From the NCBI RefSeq assembly GCF_964340395.1, contig NC_135569.1:7489040-7553039 (forward strand): 64,000 nucleotides of DNA, written 5' to 3'. Numbering within the stretch: the stretch's first letter is position 1; every line of letters starts with the position of its first letter. Of this stretch, positions 18,345 to 41,400 are shown piece after piece. The position numbers were made by a program, and so were the translations under genes. The notes beneath the pieces are model-generated. The model was not told the DNA's origin. It made no database searches and saw only the letters and a list, made by a program, of their open reading frames with translations. This stretch comes from Glandiceps talaboti. Taxonomy: Eukaryota; Hemichordata; Enteropneusta; Spengelidae.

Positions 18345-18624
18345 CATAAAGTCAGCCTTGACAAGGTAAATGTACCATAGTTGGTAGGATTTTAGGAAAG
18401 ATTTTTGCCGCATCCGATGAGAGAATGTAACACAGCCAGTAAGATTATTTTGAGTCGGACAATGCTTTGTTTGAGGTTATCTGGTTCCTATTGTATGATA
18501 ACATGATTTGTTGGTATCAGTACGGTCTACTAAGGAATCGAACGAGTCCCTCTCACTAGTGACACACCTACATTAAAGTGAAGGGTAGTTTGTCCTAGTA
18601 CATTGTGTTGTATTTCGGGGGTAT

Positions 18625-18860
18625 ACTCCCATAGAAAATATACGGAAATGCGCCTCCGACTGGGTCAAATTTTCTTAAAAATTGAAATTTGTAAGACGTA
18701 AAAATCCCTAAAAATGGGTTGACTTTTCATCAGAAAATCCCCAATCATGTCGAGGACATCAGAAAATGTCCATATGCTGTAGCAATACCTTCTCAGCACC
18801 AGTGTAAACCAATCCATAACAATGGGTCTGTTTTTTGGATTATATATGGGTTACACCCCG
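18625..18860. repeat. Dispersed repeat family D2, copy B
   Basis: Colinear with 12486-12712: shared blocks at both ends (CCATAGAAAATATACGG and AATGGGTCTGTTTTTTGGAT) and CTTTTCATCAGAAAATCCCC in the middle. The middle block recurs at about 46190. Confidence 0.6.
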
Positions 18861-19971
18861 TATGAAAATCTGTGGTGAGGTCATATTTAACTTGTCCAAA
18901 CTTTGAGTTTTTTATAATTTTGGCATCCCACTGCTGCCACCAGTGTCACATATTCCACAGCTGCCAGATCCCACCATTGCCAACATTGTACCAAAATATC
19001 ACAACTTATCAGTCAAATAGCTATTGACAATGAATGCAGTGAATACACTAGTTGTGCCGTCATGAGGGATGGGCCTCATAGAAGTGGAGGGTGGATTGTG
19101 TGGTTAGATATTGGTGATAATGTGGTGAAATGGGGATTTTGACAGTCCCGATAAGGTCGGTAGTGCAATATCTGTAGTCTTTTGGAGTTGTAGGTTTCAT
19201 CTTTACCAATTGGACTCAAACACGGCAACTAATTAATGCAATGCCTCCTCACAAATCCACTGTGCTGGTAATAGTGGACCGGAAACAACTAAATTTCTTT
19301 AAAATTGTCGACGTGGTGGCAGCAGTGGGATCGAGTCCTTGCCTACTTATTCCGGGACTTGTGTCCCTTTTCATGTTTAGCAGGTTTTAAACGCATTTAA
19401 AAAAAAAATATTTCAACGGCGGGTTGGGGGGGGGGGATATGTTTTAAAGAAAGGCTATTCAGTATGTGCACGTGGGCGGGTCACTTTTAAGCAAACGGAA
19501 TGAGGGGAGGGGGGATTTTACATAGCAGACCATGCTAGGTTTTCCTTGGCCCTTCCCCCTAAGCTTGTAGTTACTGAACGCGCCCTTACACATTAATGCC
19601 ACGTGTGCAGTCAACAGTTTTCAAGGTATGGGCTTACAAATTATTACATTACGCTGGTATTGTTTCAGCAGCTTCCCTCTGGTATTGTGCATGACACCAT
19701 TTATTAATGTTTCTTACGTTTAGAGATTTAAAAAGGGATTGCTTTACTTCCGTGTGAATGTAGAATTGTCTACGTGTCAGCTGGTACTTGGATTAAATTA
19801 TCATGTTGTAATGTTTAATACGCGTGATGCGTAATTTGATTGACAGTTAGAAAATAAGTTATTGTTATTGTTGTTGTTGTTGTTTTTGTTGTGTGACTAC
19901 AGAGGTAAACCTCTATAATGGGTTGTCAAAGTACGAGAGCGAGATCGAGAGAGGGAGACAAACAGACAAAC

Positions 19972-20080
19972 ATACATACATACATACATACATACATACA
20001 TACATACATACATGTCATACATACATACATACATACATACATACATACATACATACATGTCATACATACATACATACATA
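19972..20080. repeat. (CATA)n array with internal CATGTCATAC register shifts
   Basis: Tetranucleotide array interrupted twice by the same CATGTCATAC join, suggesting a roughly 50-bp segmental duplication within the array. Confidence 0.9.
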
Positions 20081-21279
20081 GACAGAGACAGTAACTAACA
20101 GACAAAGAGACAGAGACAGACAGAGACAGACACAGATCAACAATAACACAGATACAGGAAGAAACTTAACTATAATTCATTTGGGGTCAATAGAAAAATA
20201 TGTTTTATGAATTCTGCATGTTAGCAAGTAGTGCCGAGACTAAGTTTACCGATCGTAATACCTAAATATTGTTTACAAAACAAGGGATCGAAAGTTATAC
20301 ATTGAGTGCAGGGTTACATTTGGGGGCAAGGCTAAATATGTATTCACTGAGTTCAATACACCACGCCCATTGTGACGTCATGGCAAGCGAGTATATTGCG
20401 TCTAGACTTTGCATGTATGCATATCACGGCAAAACAAACGGACTCGTGTTGAATCGCGTGTAAACAAAGAATACATGATAGGTTCCATCACATTTCGTAT
20501 GAGAAGACTAGAAAAATGTCAATCGTATTGCCAGGTAAATTAAGAGGAGATATTGTGTAATCTGACATCGACGAAAAATACAGTTCGGAGAGATAGAATA
20601 CGCATGTTTACATAAATCACCTTCCTGAGGCTGAGACCATTCCATAGCTCACAGGTATGTATTTTCTTGTGTTGTGATAGTAAAACACCCTTCAATGTAT
20701 GCCTGTGTAAAGTCTTTCATCTGGTTATAAAATGGATGAAATAATTAATTAAAATAAAGAGGGGGGGGGGGGGGGGCTGTATTTAATGTTCATACAGCTC
20801 AGGGCCCCTTTTACAATAAATTCACATTGTACAGGTATCACTTACATTATGTTATGTTATATGAAATGGCGGCCTACCCGTATGGTGTAATCAGTATTAA
20901 ACGTTGATTTCGCATGCTATCGACTACTGTATTCGTTGTCGGCTGCAAAATATGTTTATAAAACGTCGTCTATTTTAGTGATGTTGAAGGTTGTTCTTCT
21001 AATCAGAGGAAGCGACATGCTAATAATATTGTCTGTTTGCATCATTTCATCTTTGTGATCACCAATCTAAAATATAACCCTTTTCAGTTTTTTGCTGATC
21101 TGTATTTCTATGGTTACAGTGTGGGTCCTGATTTCAGGAATAAAACACCGGAAACTTATCCTTTTTTTTGTTCAATGATAAAGATATTAGTGTGAGGAGA
21201 TAATTATGTCGTACGGATACCAAAGAGCAGCAATTATAATTCATGCACCCCGACCACTCTGTCGCATACGCAAATGAAG

Positions 21280-21282
21280 AAT

Positions 21283-21327
<45 letters not shown>
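21280..21327. repeat. (GACA)n microsatellite
   Basis: GACA tetranucleotide run of about 48 bp. Confidence 0.95.
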
Positions 21328-21330
<3 letters not shown>

Positions 21331-22312
21331 AACACATAGACATAGTCAGGTACTCAGAGGAACACGAAAAGAAAAAAGAATGGGGAGATGTAAATTATTT
21401 GTAGCAAATGTTGCCAACCTCAATTACCTTTTTTTCCTAAAAAATTACATAATATACAAAGTGGTATGTGGAAACACAATAATATTATCATATAGTTGAG
21501 ACTAAGTAGGTATGTACAGTTGTAGGAGAAGCTTTTAAAATTGACTATAATTCATAATTTGACACGCCCTTCTCATTTCGTAGTAATATACAAAAATAAC
21601 GACTACATATGTGATGGCAATAAACGCCCACTCGAACTATTGTATTCATCATTATTCAAGCTGTTTATTGAAGAATTGCACACGATCGACAGTCGGCACA
21701 ACGCTGATTTGAACGACAACACCCTCTGTACGTTTAACCTTTTGCAGACAATACACAGTTGATTCTGAAGTTGAATTGGTGTCGTTCAACTCAAGGTGTG
21801 AACGTTTATAATGTACTGATTTGAACGTTGTTTGAATATAACACCACATGCATTCGGTTTAATATACCATAGCATTTTATCTTGCATTTGAGTCAACCTT
21901 TTACTTCAGTTATTGACCATAATAATAATAATTATTATATTATTGATTTTGTTAAGTAAGAAATGGATTCTGGTTTTACAGCAAATTTTATAGCAATAAT
22001 TTAGAGATGAAAACGAACAGCTGCACAGCCGATTAATGAACACAATCAAAGCATGCGCATTGAAAATTTGAATGCGATTTTTCGGGTCAGTGTTCACTTA
22101 GAAATATACAAAACATCAGGACATAATACACCACAGAAAATGCACGACACGAAAATGTGAAGGATTTATATTTTTCCCAAATAAAAATTGAAACTGAATT
22201 TAGAGGAATTCGTCCCAATGCATGAATGCGATTAGTATAAAATATTTAAAGTGACAGAATAGAATTGTTTTGGAAAGCGGTCATCACTTAACCTCATTTA
22301 ACCTTTGACATG

Positions 22313-22328
22313 TCACGTGATATAAATA
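22313..22328 (+). promoter_or_regulatory. Candidate core promoter: E-box abutting TATAAATA
   Basis: TCACGTGA is followed at once by TATAAATA, a CACGTG E-box and TATA-type motif on the strand of the TRPC-like gene, about 2.4 kb before its first proposed coding exon. There is no direct evidence of a transcript start. Confidence 0.25.
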
Positions 22329-24347
22329 CAGAAGTAAATGTCAGCGGTGTCACTAACTTGACTGTACTTGGTGGAAAACTGAGTGAAATCTAGAAAGCTT
22401 ACTTGGTATAGAGTGCATATCTCTGTCATGCAGTGCTTAGCCGTCTGAATACCTAAATAAAAGCTAGCCACATTAGTAATTTACTCTGGTGTTTCTATCC
22501 ATAGTTTTTCTCATGAATAGTACGCCGACTATTTACTTGAAATTATTTTATCACCAACAAAGTGTTCTATCCACAATTTATGAATTAAAAGCCATCGATT
22601 AAATTAAATTGGCTGTTAATTGATTGCACTACTGTCGTGTTCCAGCCATATTTTGTTTTTTTATTGATTAAACTGCTCCCAATTTAATTAAAAATTCAAA
22701 TTATCATTAACAACAGGGTGTTCCATGCATATCTTGTTCTGATTAAAAGACGTCGATTTAATTAAAAATGAAATTTAAACAAATTACAAACCACTGCAAT
22801 GGATATATGTTAATATGCAATATTCACTTTTAGCAAATTAAAATGTTATTTTAATTAAAATATGGTAACTGTATGAGAAATGCCAATGAAATATGTTTCA
22901 AACTTCATCTTCCTGTGTCTCGACTAAACTTAAGATTCGTCCCTACAAAAATATACTTCAGTCGTATTTGTTTCAAGCAGTCTTTCCTCGCCGTTTCATC
23001 TTGATTCATCCAAAGAGTTCATTAGACGCACGAACAATTCAAAATATAACCACAAACCACTACTACTGTCGGAGGAAATTATTTTGAATTTTAAAAATGT
23101 ACCAGTGAACATAAAGGCCAGATCCGACAGCCGTGTCAAACTGTCCATTTTATTGCGTCACTTCAAAATACGTGAACATGTAAAAGCTAAAGTGTCACCG
23201 TTGACAAAAAAGTATTAAAAGTACTACCATGGTACTTATGTGACAGTGCATAACTGAATACTGGCCCTATCAGAAGAGATTATAAAGCTTAAACATTGTT
23301 TGTAAGCAACAATAGATTTGCGGTCGTAACGTATAATTTACTTCTTGGGGTGTGACAAGAATTGATAGGGTGTCAGATGTTGGGCATAGTTGAACGACAC
23401 TACACTATGACCACTAGCATAAGGTGAGGATGAGGTCACAGACAAGTAAGAAGATAATTGTCTGTAATGAGGCTGAGTGCTATGCTTTTACTCTTATTGT
23501 TCGTATCGTCTTGTAGGAAATATCCTAAAATTTTCTCTAAGCGTTCCTACATTAATTACATGTTCAAAAACGGTTGACCATAACGAATCTGTAGACGGAG
23601 CTTTTAAACAGCAGGTGTTGGAAAAGTGTTTGTCAGGTCACACTGTCCTGCTAATGCCGGTCGAGACGACCTTGGATATCCTTTTCTGTTTGTAACATCA
23701 AAGTATTTTCAACAATAGGTTACTTGTGTTTACATCATGGAAGTAGCGACGCGATTCCAGTAAACATGTTATTGATGTATATTTTCTTTTGTTTGATTTT
23801 ATGAATGCAGGCTCTGCCGATTCTGCGTATGGCCGTTTGAGTTCATCCACAATGACCTTTATATACCCCTATTGTATGTATTATTAGTTTTGAATTATAA
23901 AAAGGTTACTACCCATATTAAATATGATTACGTCATGATATCTGATTTGCACATTGTGTGGTTGTATGCGCGATATATGCTAACAATTCCTTTCAGTAAC
24001 TTCTACAGAACTTGTATATGTTGTTCTGATAGGTATATGTTTTCGACTATGACTGTTATTTTCATTAATTTCATTTCATGTGATTAGTTTACTTATAAAT
24101 ATACTATGTGAGTTTTTGTTTTGTTTTCTTTATTGTACAGTTACGCATAAACATATTTTATTATCTTTATAGTATCGGGGCCATAGACTAGACTAGTTCT
24201 GCTTGAACTATTTCTATGTCCCTCACCAGGTACAGTTTTTCTTTTCTTTTCTATCAGTTGTGTATCATTTTCCCTTTGTGTCTGGTGAAAATAAATAATA
24301 TGAATATGAATATGAATGAATATGGTGTTTGTGATATTATGATATAT

Positions 24348-24492
24348 TGTGTTGTGTTGTTTTGTGTTGTGTTGTGTTGTGTTGTGTTGTGTAGTGCTGT
24401 GTTTTGCTGTGTCGTGTCGTGTCGTGTCGTGTCGTGTCGCGATCGTGCGGTGTGGTGTGGTGTTGTATTGTATTGTGTTGTGTTGTATTGCA
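24348..24492. repeat. (TTGTG)n/(TCGTG)n array
   Basis: Pentanucleotide array in which TTGTG blocks flank a TCGTG block. The CpG-containing variant appears to have spread locally. Confidence 0.9.
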
Positions 24493-24787
24493 TGATCCTC
24501 TGTTTTCGGTAAACCTTTTTTCAGGTTATCCGTAGACGATCTCGCAGCTTGTCAGAAAAATATATTAGGAGCATTCCTATAGTTTCCCAACAAATATAGA
24601 TGTTAGCTAATGGGGCTTACATAACACAAACTTCTAAACAACCAACTTCAAATGTGACCATTTATAACTGTACTAGATTTCTGTAAATGATAACATATAT
24701 AATATATATTTATTTATTTATACAGGGATTAGCAAGAAAACAATTCAAGACTCTAGAAAAAACGTTTACTAACAACATCTGTCATAG

Positions 24788-33711
<8,924 letters not shown>

Positions 33712-33783
33712 GCGACAGCGTGAACGCAAACTATGTTACATCATCATACTCAATGTTGAAGTCTACTGTGGTACAACCAACAT

Positions 33784-33789
33784 AATAAA
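33784..33789 (+). terminator. Candidate poly(A) signal of the channel gene
   Basis: AATAAA 73 bases after the TGA at 33709-33711. Confidence 0.55.
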
Positions 33790-36321
33790 CTGTCTGTACT
33801 TTATGACTTCACGAATACTAGAATTCTTTTTCCGGTTTTGATGTTGTATCTGAGCATCCCGAATAATCGAATCAACCAAGCATATCATAGAAAGTATAAT
33901 CATGAACACTTTTAGTAATTAATGTTGGGGAATAGATGATAATAATAGTGATGTGAAATCATGAAATGACTCTCCAGAACCCAAAGTTTATTTAAAAAAT
34001 ATCGTCATTTCCTGGAGTGGTGTTCTCCTTAAATTCTAATAATAATTATTAGTCTTCAGTTTAATTAACATTGATGGTTTACAGAATCATGGGTGTTCAA
34101 CATTTTAATTTAGATATGTTTTAATTAAGTGATTATACTTTCGAAAGTTTTCTTTTGGTGGGGGTGGGTGTTCGTTGATAAGTTACTACATTTTGTTCTA
34201 TATGATCATGTGCGCCATTTGAAACTTGTACACTGAGGTTATAAAACGAAGATAATAATATTTTCTGTTGTCTGAGTCGGTCACAATCAAACTTAGCTTT
34301 AAGTTTACAGATAAGGTATTTTTTCAGGTTAGTGTCCAACTCCTCACAACAAAGTAACCAGAACATCACTTCAATACATAACACTACCTACCTATTTCAG
34401 AATCAATAAACATTCTGGCCGACTGGCATATTTCCAGACATTCTATCCACATCTAAATTTTGATTTCTGCTTTTTATCTGGGAAATTCCATGTGCTGTAA
34501 TTTTACCAGAAAAAGGATTAGAACATTTGTGTCTCGTCTCACTGTTTACCAAAACACTGTCAATTATCATTGAGAAGGTCGCTTGTCGTAGACTTGGCCA
34601 ATGGCAAGGATAGTGTCACACAGTAAACTACTACAGCTGCAATGTCTACACAAGTTATATCTCTTCACATTCGACCCACTGACTCCCATTATGACCATTT
34701 ATTGATGGCAACCACAGGGGCATGGAATTTGCCATATTTGTTTACAAATAGTTGTGTTTTGTTCATCATTTAATATCTCCTTCTTTTTTTTTACAAAAAT
34801 TATTTGTTTACTCTTTTGTTTTGCTCTTTAAAATAACTTTTCCCTACCAGGTGCCATGTAATAAAGTAATGATATGAAAATGTGTTTTCTTTTTAAAAAA
34901 ATAAATTTTAACTTGATGGTTTTAACAAACCAGTTTTACTATGACTATCTTATTAATTATTTAAAAGTTTGTTCTAATCAGCGCCCTCAACCATTGATCC
35001 TTCCTTGGTCCGTGCCTCAGTCCCACTCACCATGTAATTAGTCTTTTTCATGAAAATGGTGAGGAAGTCCGAAGGAGGGTCAGCTGTTGAAACTGAGCAT
35101 AATGTTGGTGATGTAAAACCATAATATGACTTTCCAGAACCAAAAGCTCATGAAAATGCCATCATTTCCTAGAGCGCATGTGGCATTCTCCTTTATCAAA
35201 CACAAACACACACACACACACACACACATTTACACTTTATAAACCCATTGCATGATCAACTCAATTCACCTTGACTTCTCTTTCAAATAAGCAGTCATGT
35301 GTAAGATTACTTCCCGATTCCAAAATAAACATTTAATACATATTTTACAGTCTGACAAAATTTTATCCAAATAATGAACTTTTATATCAACAACATCTGA
35401 TTATATATTTACAAAGTACCAAGTGAGTTGTTACTTATTTAATGTAATTACATCATCCAATCCTATATAAAATCTATTAAAGCTGCAATGGAATGTTCTT
35501 TTTTTGAAAAGTACAATGACTTTCTCATAATATCATACACCGTAACAGTATTGCATCACCTGTACACGTAGGTAAACGTATAGTGTAGCTGTATACATGA
35601 TAAATCCAATCATATAGATTTTTGGATCGCATCCAAAAATTAGCGCCCTCAACGGTGAGCAAGATTTCAGCCTCTTGCTGTGCTGATTATGGGAATATCT
35701 ACCATTTGATTAATATGTCCAATGTCTAATAATTGGTACCTTAACAATGTTCAGTAGATAGAATTGTGGGTGTTTGATCAAAATAAATGAGACTGCTCTT
35801 TTGGCTAAACTAAGTTATGCTTACAAAAACTTTGCAGAAAATGTTTATTCTTAGTAAATATTTTGTCACACATACTAGTTATTCATAAGAATACAGGTAA
35901 ACAAGTACTAAGTTACAGTTTTAGGTGTTTAAGGTATATCAAATCAAACAAATTTTAAGTTATCACTTGCAAACCCACCATGTTGAATGTTGCATCATGG
36001 GAAATATGATAACAAATATTTATCAATTAGTATTGTAAACAGTGTTGATACATTCTTTGTAACCACAAATAATCATTCCATAGTGACCCTAACAATTGTG
36101 GGAGGTTAATTCTATCAGTAGCTCCAGATTAGATATTACGATAACCACAGATAATCCCATAGTCCTTTGCATCTGAGCATGCTCAGTCTGGATTGTAAGT
36201 TCCCTATTATATGGAAGTTGGGGCACAGTAATTGAACTGACTTGAATATACACTCATAAAGAGTAACTGGAAAACGTCTTTACTCAGTACCATATGTAGA
36301 CATTGGAATTTTAATTCGAGA
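33790..36321. other. Intergenic stretch between convergent genes
   Basis: Separates the 3' ends of the channel gene (+) and the permuted-Ras gene (-). Contains a short CA run (about 35207-35228) and repeat M2 copy B. No coding exon recognised. Confidence 0.6.
35964..36203 (+). mobile_element. Repeat family M2 (about 240 bp), copy B
   Basis: Nearly full-length relative to 41346-41587 in opposite orientation. Shared blocks include ATGTTGAATGTTGCATCATG and TTTGCATCTGAGCATGCTCA. Its ends (ACTTGCAA and TTGTAAGTTCC) agree with the inverted termini seen best in copy C. Confidence 0.7.
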
Positions 36322-36327
36322 TTTATT
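36322..36327 (-). terminator. Candidate poly(A) signal of the permuted-Ras gene
   Basis: Minus-strand AATAAA about 195 bases beyond the stop codon at 36521-36523. Confidence 0.45.
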
Positions 36328-36387
36328 TTCACTTATTTTACTGGAAAACAAGAAAACACATTTTAAAATAAGTAGTGCCTAAATTAC

Positions 36388-36443
36388 CTTCTCGTACATG
36401 AACACAGCCTGCTCTGCATCCCCATATTCTATTCTCCTGCTTT
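36388..36443 (-). other. Possible alternative 3' exon of the permuted-Ras gene
   Basis: Bounded by TTTTTCTCAG on the acceptor side and GAAG/GTAATT on the donor side. In the phase that follows one leftover base it reads SRRIEYGDAEQAVFMYEK. The preceding exon ends in a stop in its natural frame, so this exon would need an alternative donor there (for example after 36604). Confidence 0.3.
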
Positions 36444-36520
36444 CTGAGAAAAACAACAATAACAGAACAAAGAACTGTTTTAAATTAGTTCTTTTTGTAT
36501 AATGATATCCAGTGAAGGTG

Positions 36521-38360
36521 TTACTCATATTGAATATCATAGTATTGGTTAGCAAGTGACTGTGTTGTTTGTCGACTTTGAACTTCTTCCTTCTTTTCAC
36601 TACCATGCCTTAACCTGCTTCTTGGTAATCTTCTCATTTGAGTAAAGACACTTGCTCTATGGTCTGCATCAGACTAAAACAGAAAACGAATGAGATGCAA
36701 TATATAAATGGCATTTAATAACAAATAGATTGTCAATAACTTGAATTTATAAATTAACAAATAAATATTTTTTAGTTGTCCAGACAAATAGAGAAAATAT
36801 TGTCTTGACAGTGATACACAACTGAATATATGCACATGTACTGTGTCAGAAAAGTTATATTCTAAACCAGTTTTAAACTGAATGCCATCAGATTTTTGTT
36901 CCTACAGAGAGTAATTGTTAGAATGCAAAATTTAAATTTATAGCTATCATAGCATGATATACCCCCTCAATTGACTCAATTACTGAAAATTGGTATTTAT
37001 GCAAATGTCTCATTAATATTCATAGATGTTTACCATTGAGGTTGCCTTTAAGAGAAAGATGATGGTGAGATATACTCTCTCACATACCGTATCGCTAAAA
37101 CATACACTAGCAGTCATGTAACCTTCTCTTACAGAAGGTAAAAATCAATCAAATTATTCATTAGCCTTGAAAAGCTAAATTAACAAACTTTATAGCACAC
37201 ATGCTCTGTTACCATCAATGTAAAAATTGACAAAATTACATGAATTTTAAAGCTATGTACTAAATTGCCAAAAATCGTTCTTTTATGCAAATATCTAATT
37301 ACTATTCACAAGATGTTTACTAAATCCTAATCAGTTCCAGCAATTTTACCCTGAAGAATATATTGTTTACCAAATTTCATTTGAACAGTGCCATCCATTT
37401 GTGAGAAAATGAAGACACTGAGACATATACAGGACAATAACATACAAAGAGAGAGACATCCGTAAAACATAACTTTCCCTAAAACAAATACAGATTGCAC
37501 CTATCCCTAGAAATACTACACTCAAATTTTAAATTCCGTAGAGTAATACATATAAACATACTACATACATCCTACATACATCACAGTTGTCTGTGCATAC
37601 ATACATACATACATACATAGAAGTGCACAAGGAACGAATAAGAGTCCGAATAACTAGATGCAATCCGACGTTTCGAATAAAAATTCTTTTAAAGGATAAT
37701 GCATAGTATACACGCACATGCAAACATGAACACACACATACGCACTCACACACATATATACATGTATACGTATTATGTATATCAGTATTTGCTAACTTAA
37801 AGGAGGTGAGGAGATAAACTCTACCATGATGTATTTCCCATATTACAGCCTCTTCATCAGTGGTAGTCAGTGTATGTTTGAAACACCATCACATGTTCAT
37901 TGTTTGTCTGATTAATTTTCCATTTGTTTCAGCCATTAAAGTCCAGTTTTTTTTTTACTGCGTCAGTTATTTTAACCTTTTAGAGACTTAATTTTCTGTA
38001 ACTCTGTTAATTATACACCACCACTCGTCAGATGTGGGATGGCGAGGATATACACAATGTCATATAAATACATACATACATAGTAATATATATACATACA
38101 TACATACATACATACATACATACATACAGACATATACATACATACATACATACATACATACAGAGACATACATACATACCGGTACATATACATAGACATA
38201 CATACACACACGTATACATATACACACATACACGCATACATACATACATACATACATACACACATACACGCATACATGCATGCATACATACATACATACA
38301 TACATACATACATGCATATATACATACATACATACATGTATACATGTTATACAATCATAC

Positions 38361-38415
<55 letters not shown>

Positions 38416-41400
38416 TTCATTTTATCATGGTTATATCATAACTGAGCCTCAGTTCAGGAGTGCTAAAAGTTAATTAATAATATAATTACATCACGAGACT
38501 TGACTGCATTCTCTTGCATGCTTAGATTCTGCTCCAATCTTCTTCCTTCCGCCGTAAAACCATAGTATCTTTCGGAACTGACTTTTGAATGGGCAGCATT
38601 GTGAAGGAAGTAACGGTTGTTCCTATGCCTGTTGTACAGAACAAAATCACAGATGCAATTTACATAATTTAAATCTGAAGTGGGAAGAAAACAAGCACAC
38701 TTGTGGACCCCTCTAATGATAGCCAAATTGTGTTGTTGTGAGTCAAAATGAGAAAAACTGGGATTTCTTGTGAGTCATCACATAGTAATTTATAAGAGCC
38801 CTATAGGGGAACACCAAATTTTGGTGTGTCACTAGAAATTGTGTGAATCAGTAGCACGTCAAATTGGCTTAGAGGGCACACTCGATCATCACATTGTAAG
38901 AGATAGGGGAACACCAAATTTTGGTGCGTCACTAGAAATTGTGTGTGTCAGTGACGCATCAAATTGGCTTAGAGGGCACACTCACCACATTGTAAGAGTT
39001 AGGGGAACACCAAATTTTGGTGTGTCACTAGAGTCTTTTGTACTTACAAGTTTCTTCTTGCTTCCCTTAACCGACCCTGTTCAGCCATTGCAGCTGACTC
39101 TTGCACTGCTGCAAGTCCAACCAATTCTACATTTGTTGTCTACAATTTAATAAAATTATGAAAAATATGATCTTCACAAATACATGAACATTGTTTTTAA
39201 TAATTCAACACAAAAGTATTGTCAGATCAAACCTGTTATTCCCCTTATCAAAATCTTGGTCTTCGAAACTTTAAAAACAAACTTCATTAAACAATCCCTT
39301 TCCAACCATTTGTCCTGTATAATTGTTGTTGTTAAAAATAGATTTATAACGGTTACCATGATTTTCAATAATGAGGGATACACTCACACAGTGCTTTTTG
39401 AAAATGGCTATAAAGCATAATGAGGAAATTGGGATATTTCATATTCTCTTATCGACATGACAGTTTGTATTTAATGTTGATAATCTTACCTTTTCCATCT
39501 TTTCTCTGTCATTTGTTGCTTTCCTTTTCTGGCTGAGTACCCGTACACATTTCATACCGTTTTTTCTGGTGTATTTCATCTGCGCCTGTATGAATTCAAA
39601 GCAGAACTTTATTAGTCTGATAGGACAAAAAAAAAATGTTTGTTTCTGATAACATGACTTCAGAATATAAAGTAGGTAGGTCATGATTTTGGTTTATTTG
39701 ACATTTTATTTTTTTAAAATTACTTCGACCCAAGATGCAGTACTCATCAGTCACAATACTTTCGTAACAGTTGATGAGGTGTATTAATTTTAGTAAATAA
39801 AGACTGTTATGTGATCCAGAAGTAGACAAACTCAATATGCAGACTGTGCTGTTATAGCCTGAAAATATATGGAATGTGATTTAAAAAAGAAAGTAACAAA
39901 CCTTACTTTGGGAAGAAAATCTATAGAAATAGAATAGAATAGAAGTAAGTTGTCATAATTGTACCTTTTTGCATGTAAAAAATGTTTAGGGTTGGTAGCT
40001 TAAACTAGGGTAGGTTGGGTTATCAGAAATGCAGTTTTTTTTTTTATTTGATCTACATGTAAGTTAAAGTGTGGAAATGGGCATTAAAATTCTGCTGGGT
40101 TTTACTCAATGTACACATATAAGTAATTACAACACAGGAATTACTATGCTTCACAAAGACAACCATGAGCTAAATTTTGATGTTGCATTTCTTGACCGGC
40201 ATAAAATATCACTTGAATGCAATTCTCAGTACCTGCAATAGATTTGTACCTTATGCTACAGGGCCAAAATAGAGCAAGAAAGTAGAGTTATTTTCACACG
40301 CACCTATAGCAAATTGAATGCATATGAAGCAGGTGGAGCAAAAGTTATGGTGTCAACCAGCAAGAAATCAAACGTTCATTCATTATTTATATGATGCACC
40401 TAGGCAGTAATATTCTATTTTTAGGTACCGAGAATTTGATGAGCAATTTTGGAGAAGTGTTGTAATTTATTTTGGCAAAAAAATTGATTATAATATTGTT
40501 TGTCTATCCACACTTACATGTACACATCATCAAATCTGGACTATATTTTTCTCTTACCAGTACACAGTACCATTCAAATACAGCAGAAATACAGCTGCTG
40601 TAATGTTTATAAGCAATACTGAAAATTGCAATTCCTGAGAGATGCCAATATCTGTATACTAACCTGGAATGGTACAGTCTCCAAGTTTTTGTCACCTTGA
40701 GTACATCTCAGTGTGAATCGGAATGACATGTCATTTTGTCTAGTTGTATTACCAATAGTTTTTGTTATCTTACTGTTCTTCTCCTGAAATGCCAAGTTTA
40801 GGTTGATTTATAGTAGAGGGAAGCAATTGGCCAATCCCGGGATTTATAATTTCATTGTTGCTTTTTAAAGATATTTTGAAACCAATGTTACGGCCTTTCA
40901 TCTGTGGCAGTCAGTGTGTGTATGAAATACCATTTACAATATGAATCACATCTTTGTTGTTTGTCTGATTAATTTTTGATTAGTTTCAAGTAAGTCCTGG
41001 AGGTTTTTTTTTTTATTGCATCAGTTATTTTAACCTTTTAGTGACTTGTTTTTGCATAGACCCTCCACCGTTGTGTCTATGGTTTTTGTAACTCTGTGAA
41101 AATACACTCTACATATGTATGGTATCAGGATTTAAAGGGTAAAACCGGGGCCTGTGTACATGTATTGCAGACAAATGGATTATCCTGTGCATGTGGGTGA
41201 TTTTGGCGAATGTCGGTTATCATTCTAAATGGACCATGGAGGAACTAACTACCGGTAGCTGTCACATAGGAAAGTTTGGTGAGCTGTAAGAACTTCGATT
41301 TTCAAGGAAATTAGTCTCATAAATAGGTGCATGTAATACCAATATGGAACTTGCAATCCAGACTGAGTATGCTCAGATGCAAAGGACTTTGGGATTATCT

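Larger units (their letters stand above)
18366..24725. other. Non-coding, repeat-bearing stretch (possible 5' introns of the channel gene)
   Basis: No conserved coding exon recognised. Contains dispersed repeat D2 copy B, tetranucleotide arrays, a G17 run (about 20761-20777), the TTGTG/TCGTG array and a promoter-like E-box/TATA pair at 22313-22328. Confidence 0.5.

Noticed and set aside
24254-24493. Open frames of Asn-Thr-Thr-Gln or Val-Val-Leu-Cys repeats
   Set aside because: Generated by the TTGTG/TCGTG pentanucleotide array.
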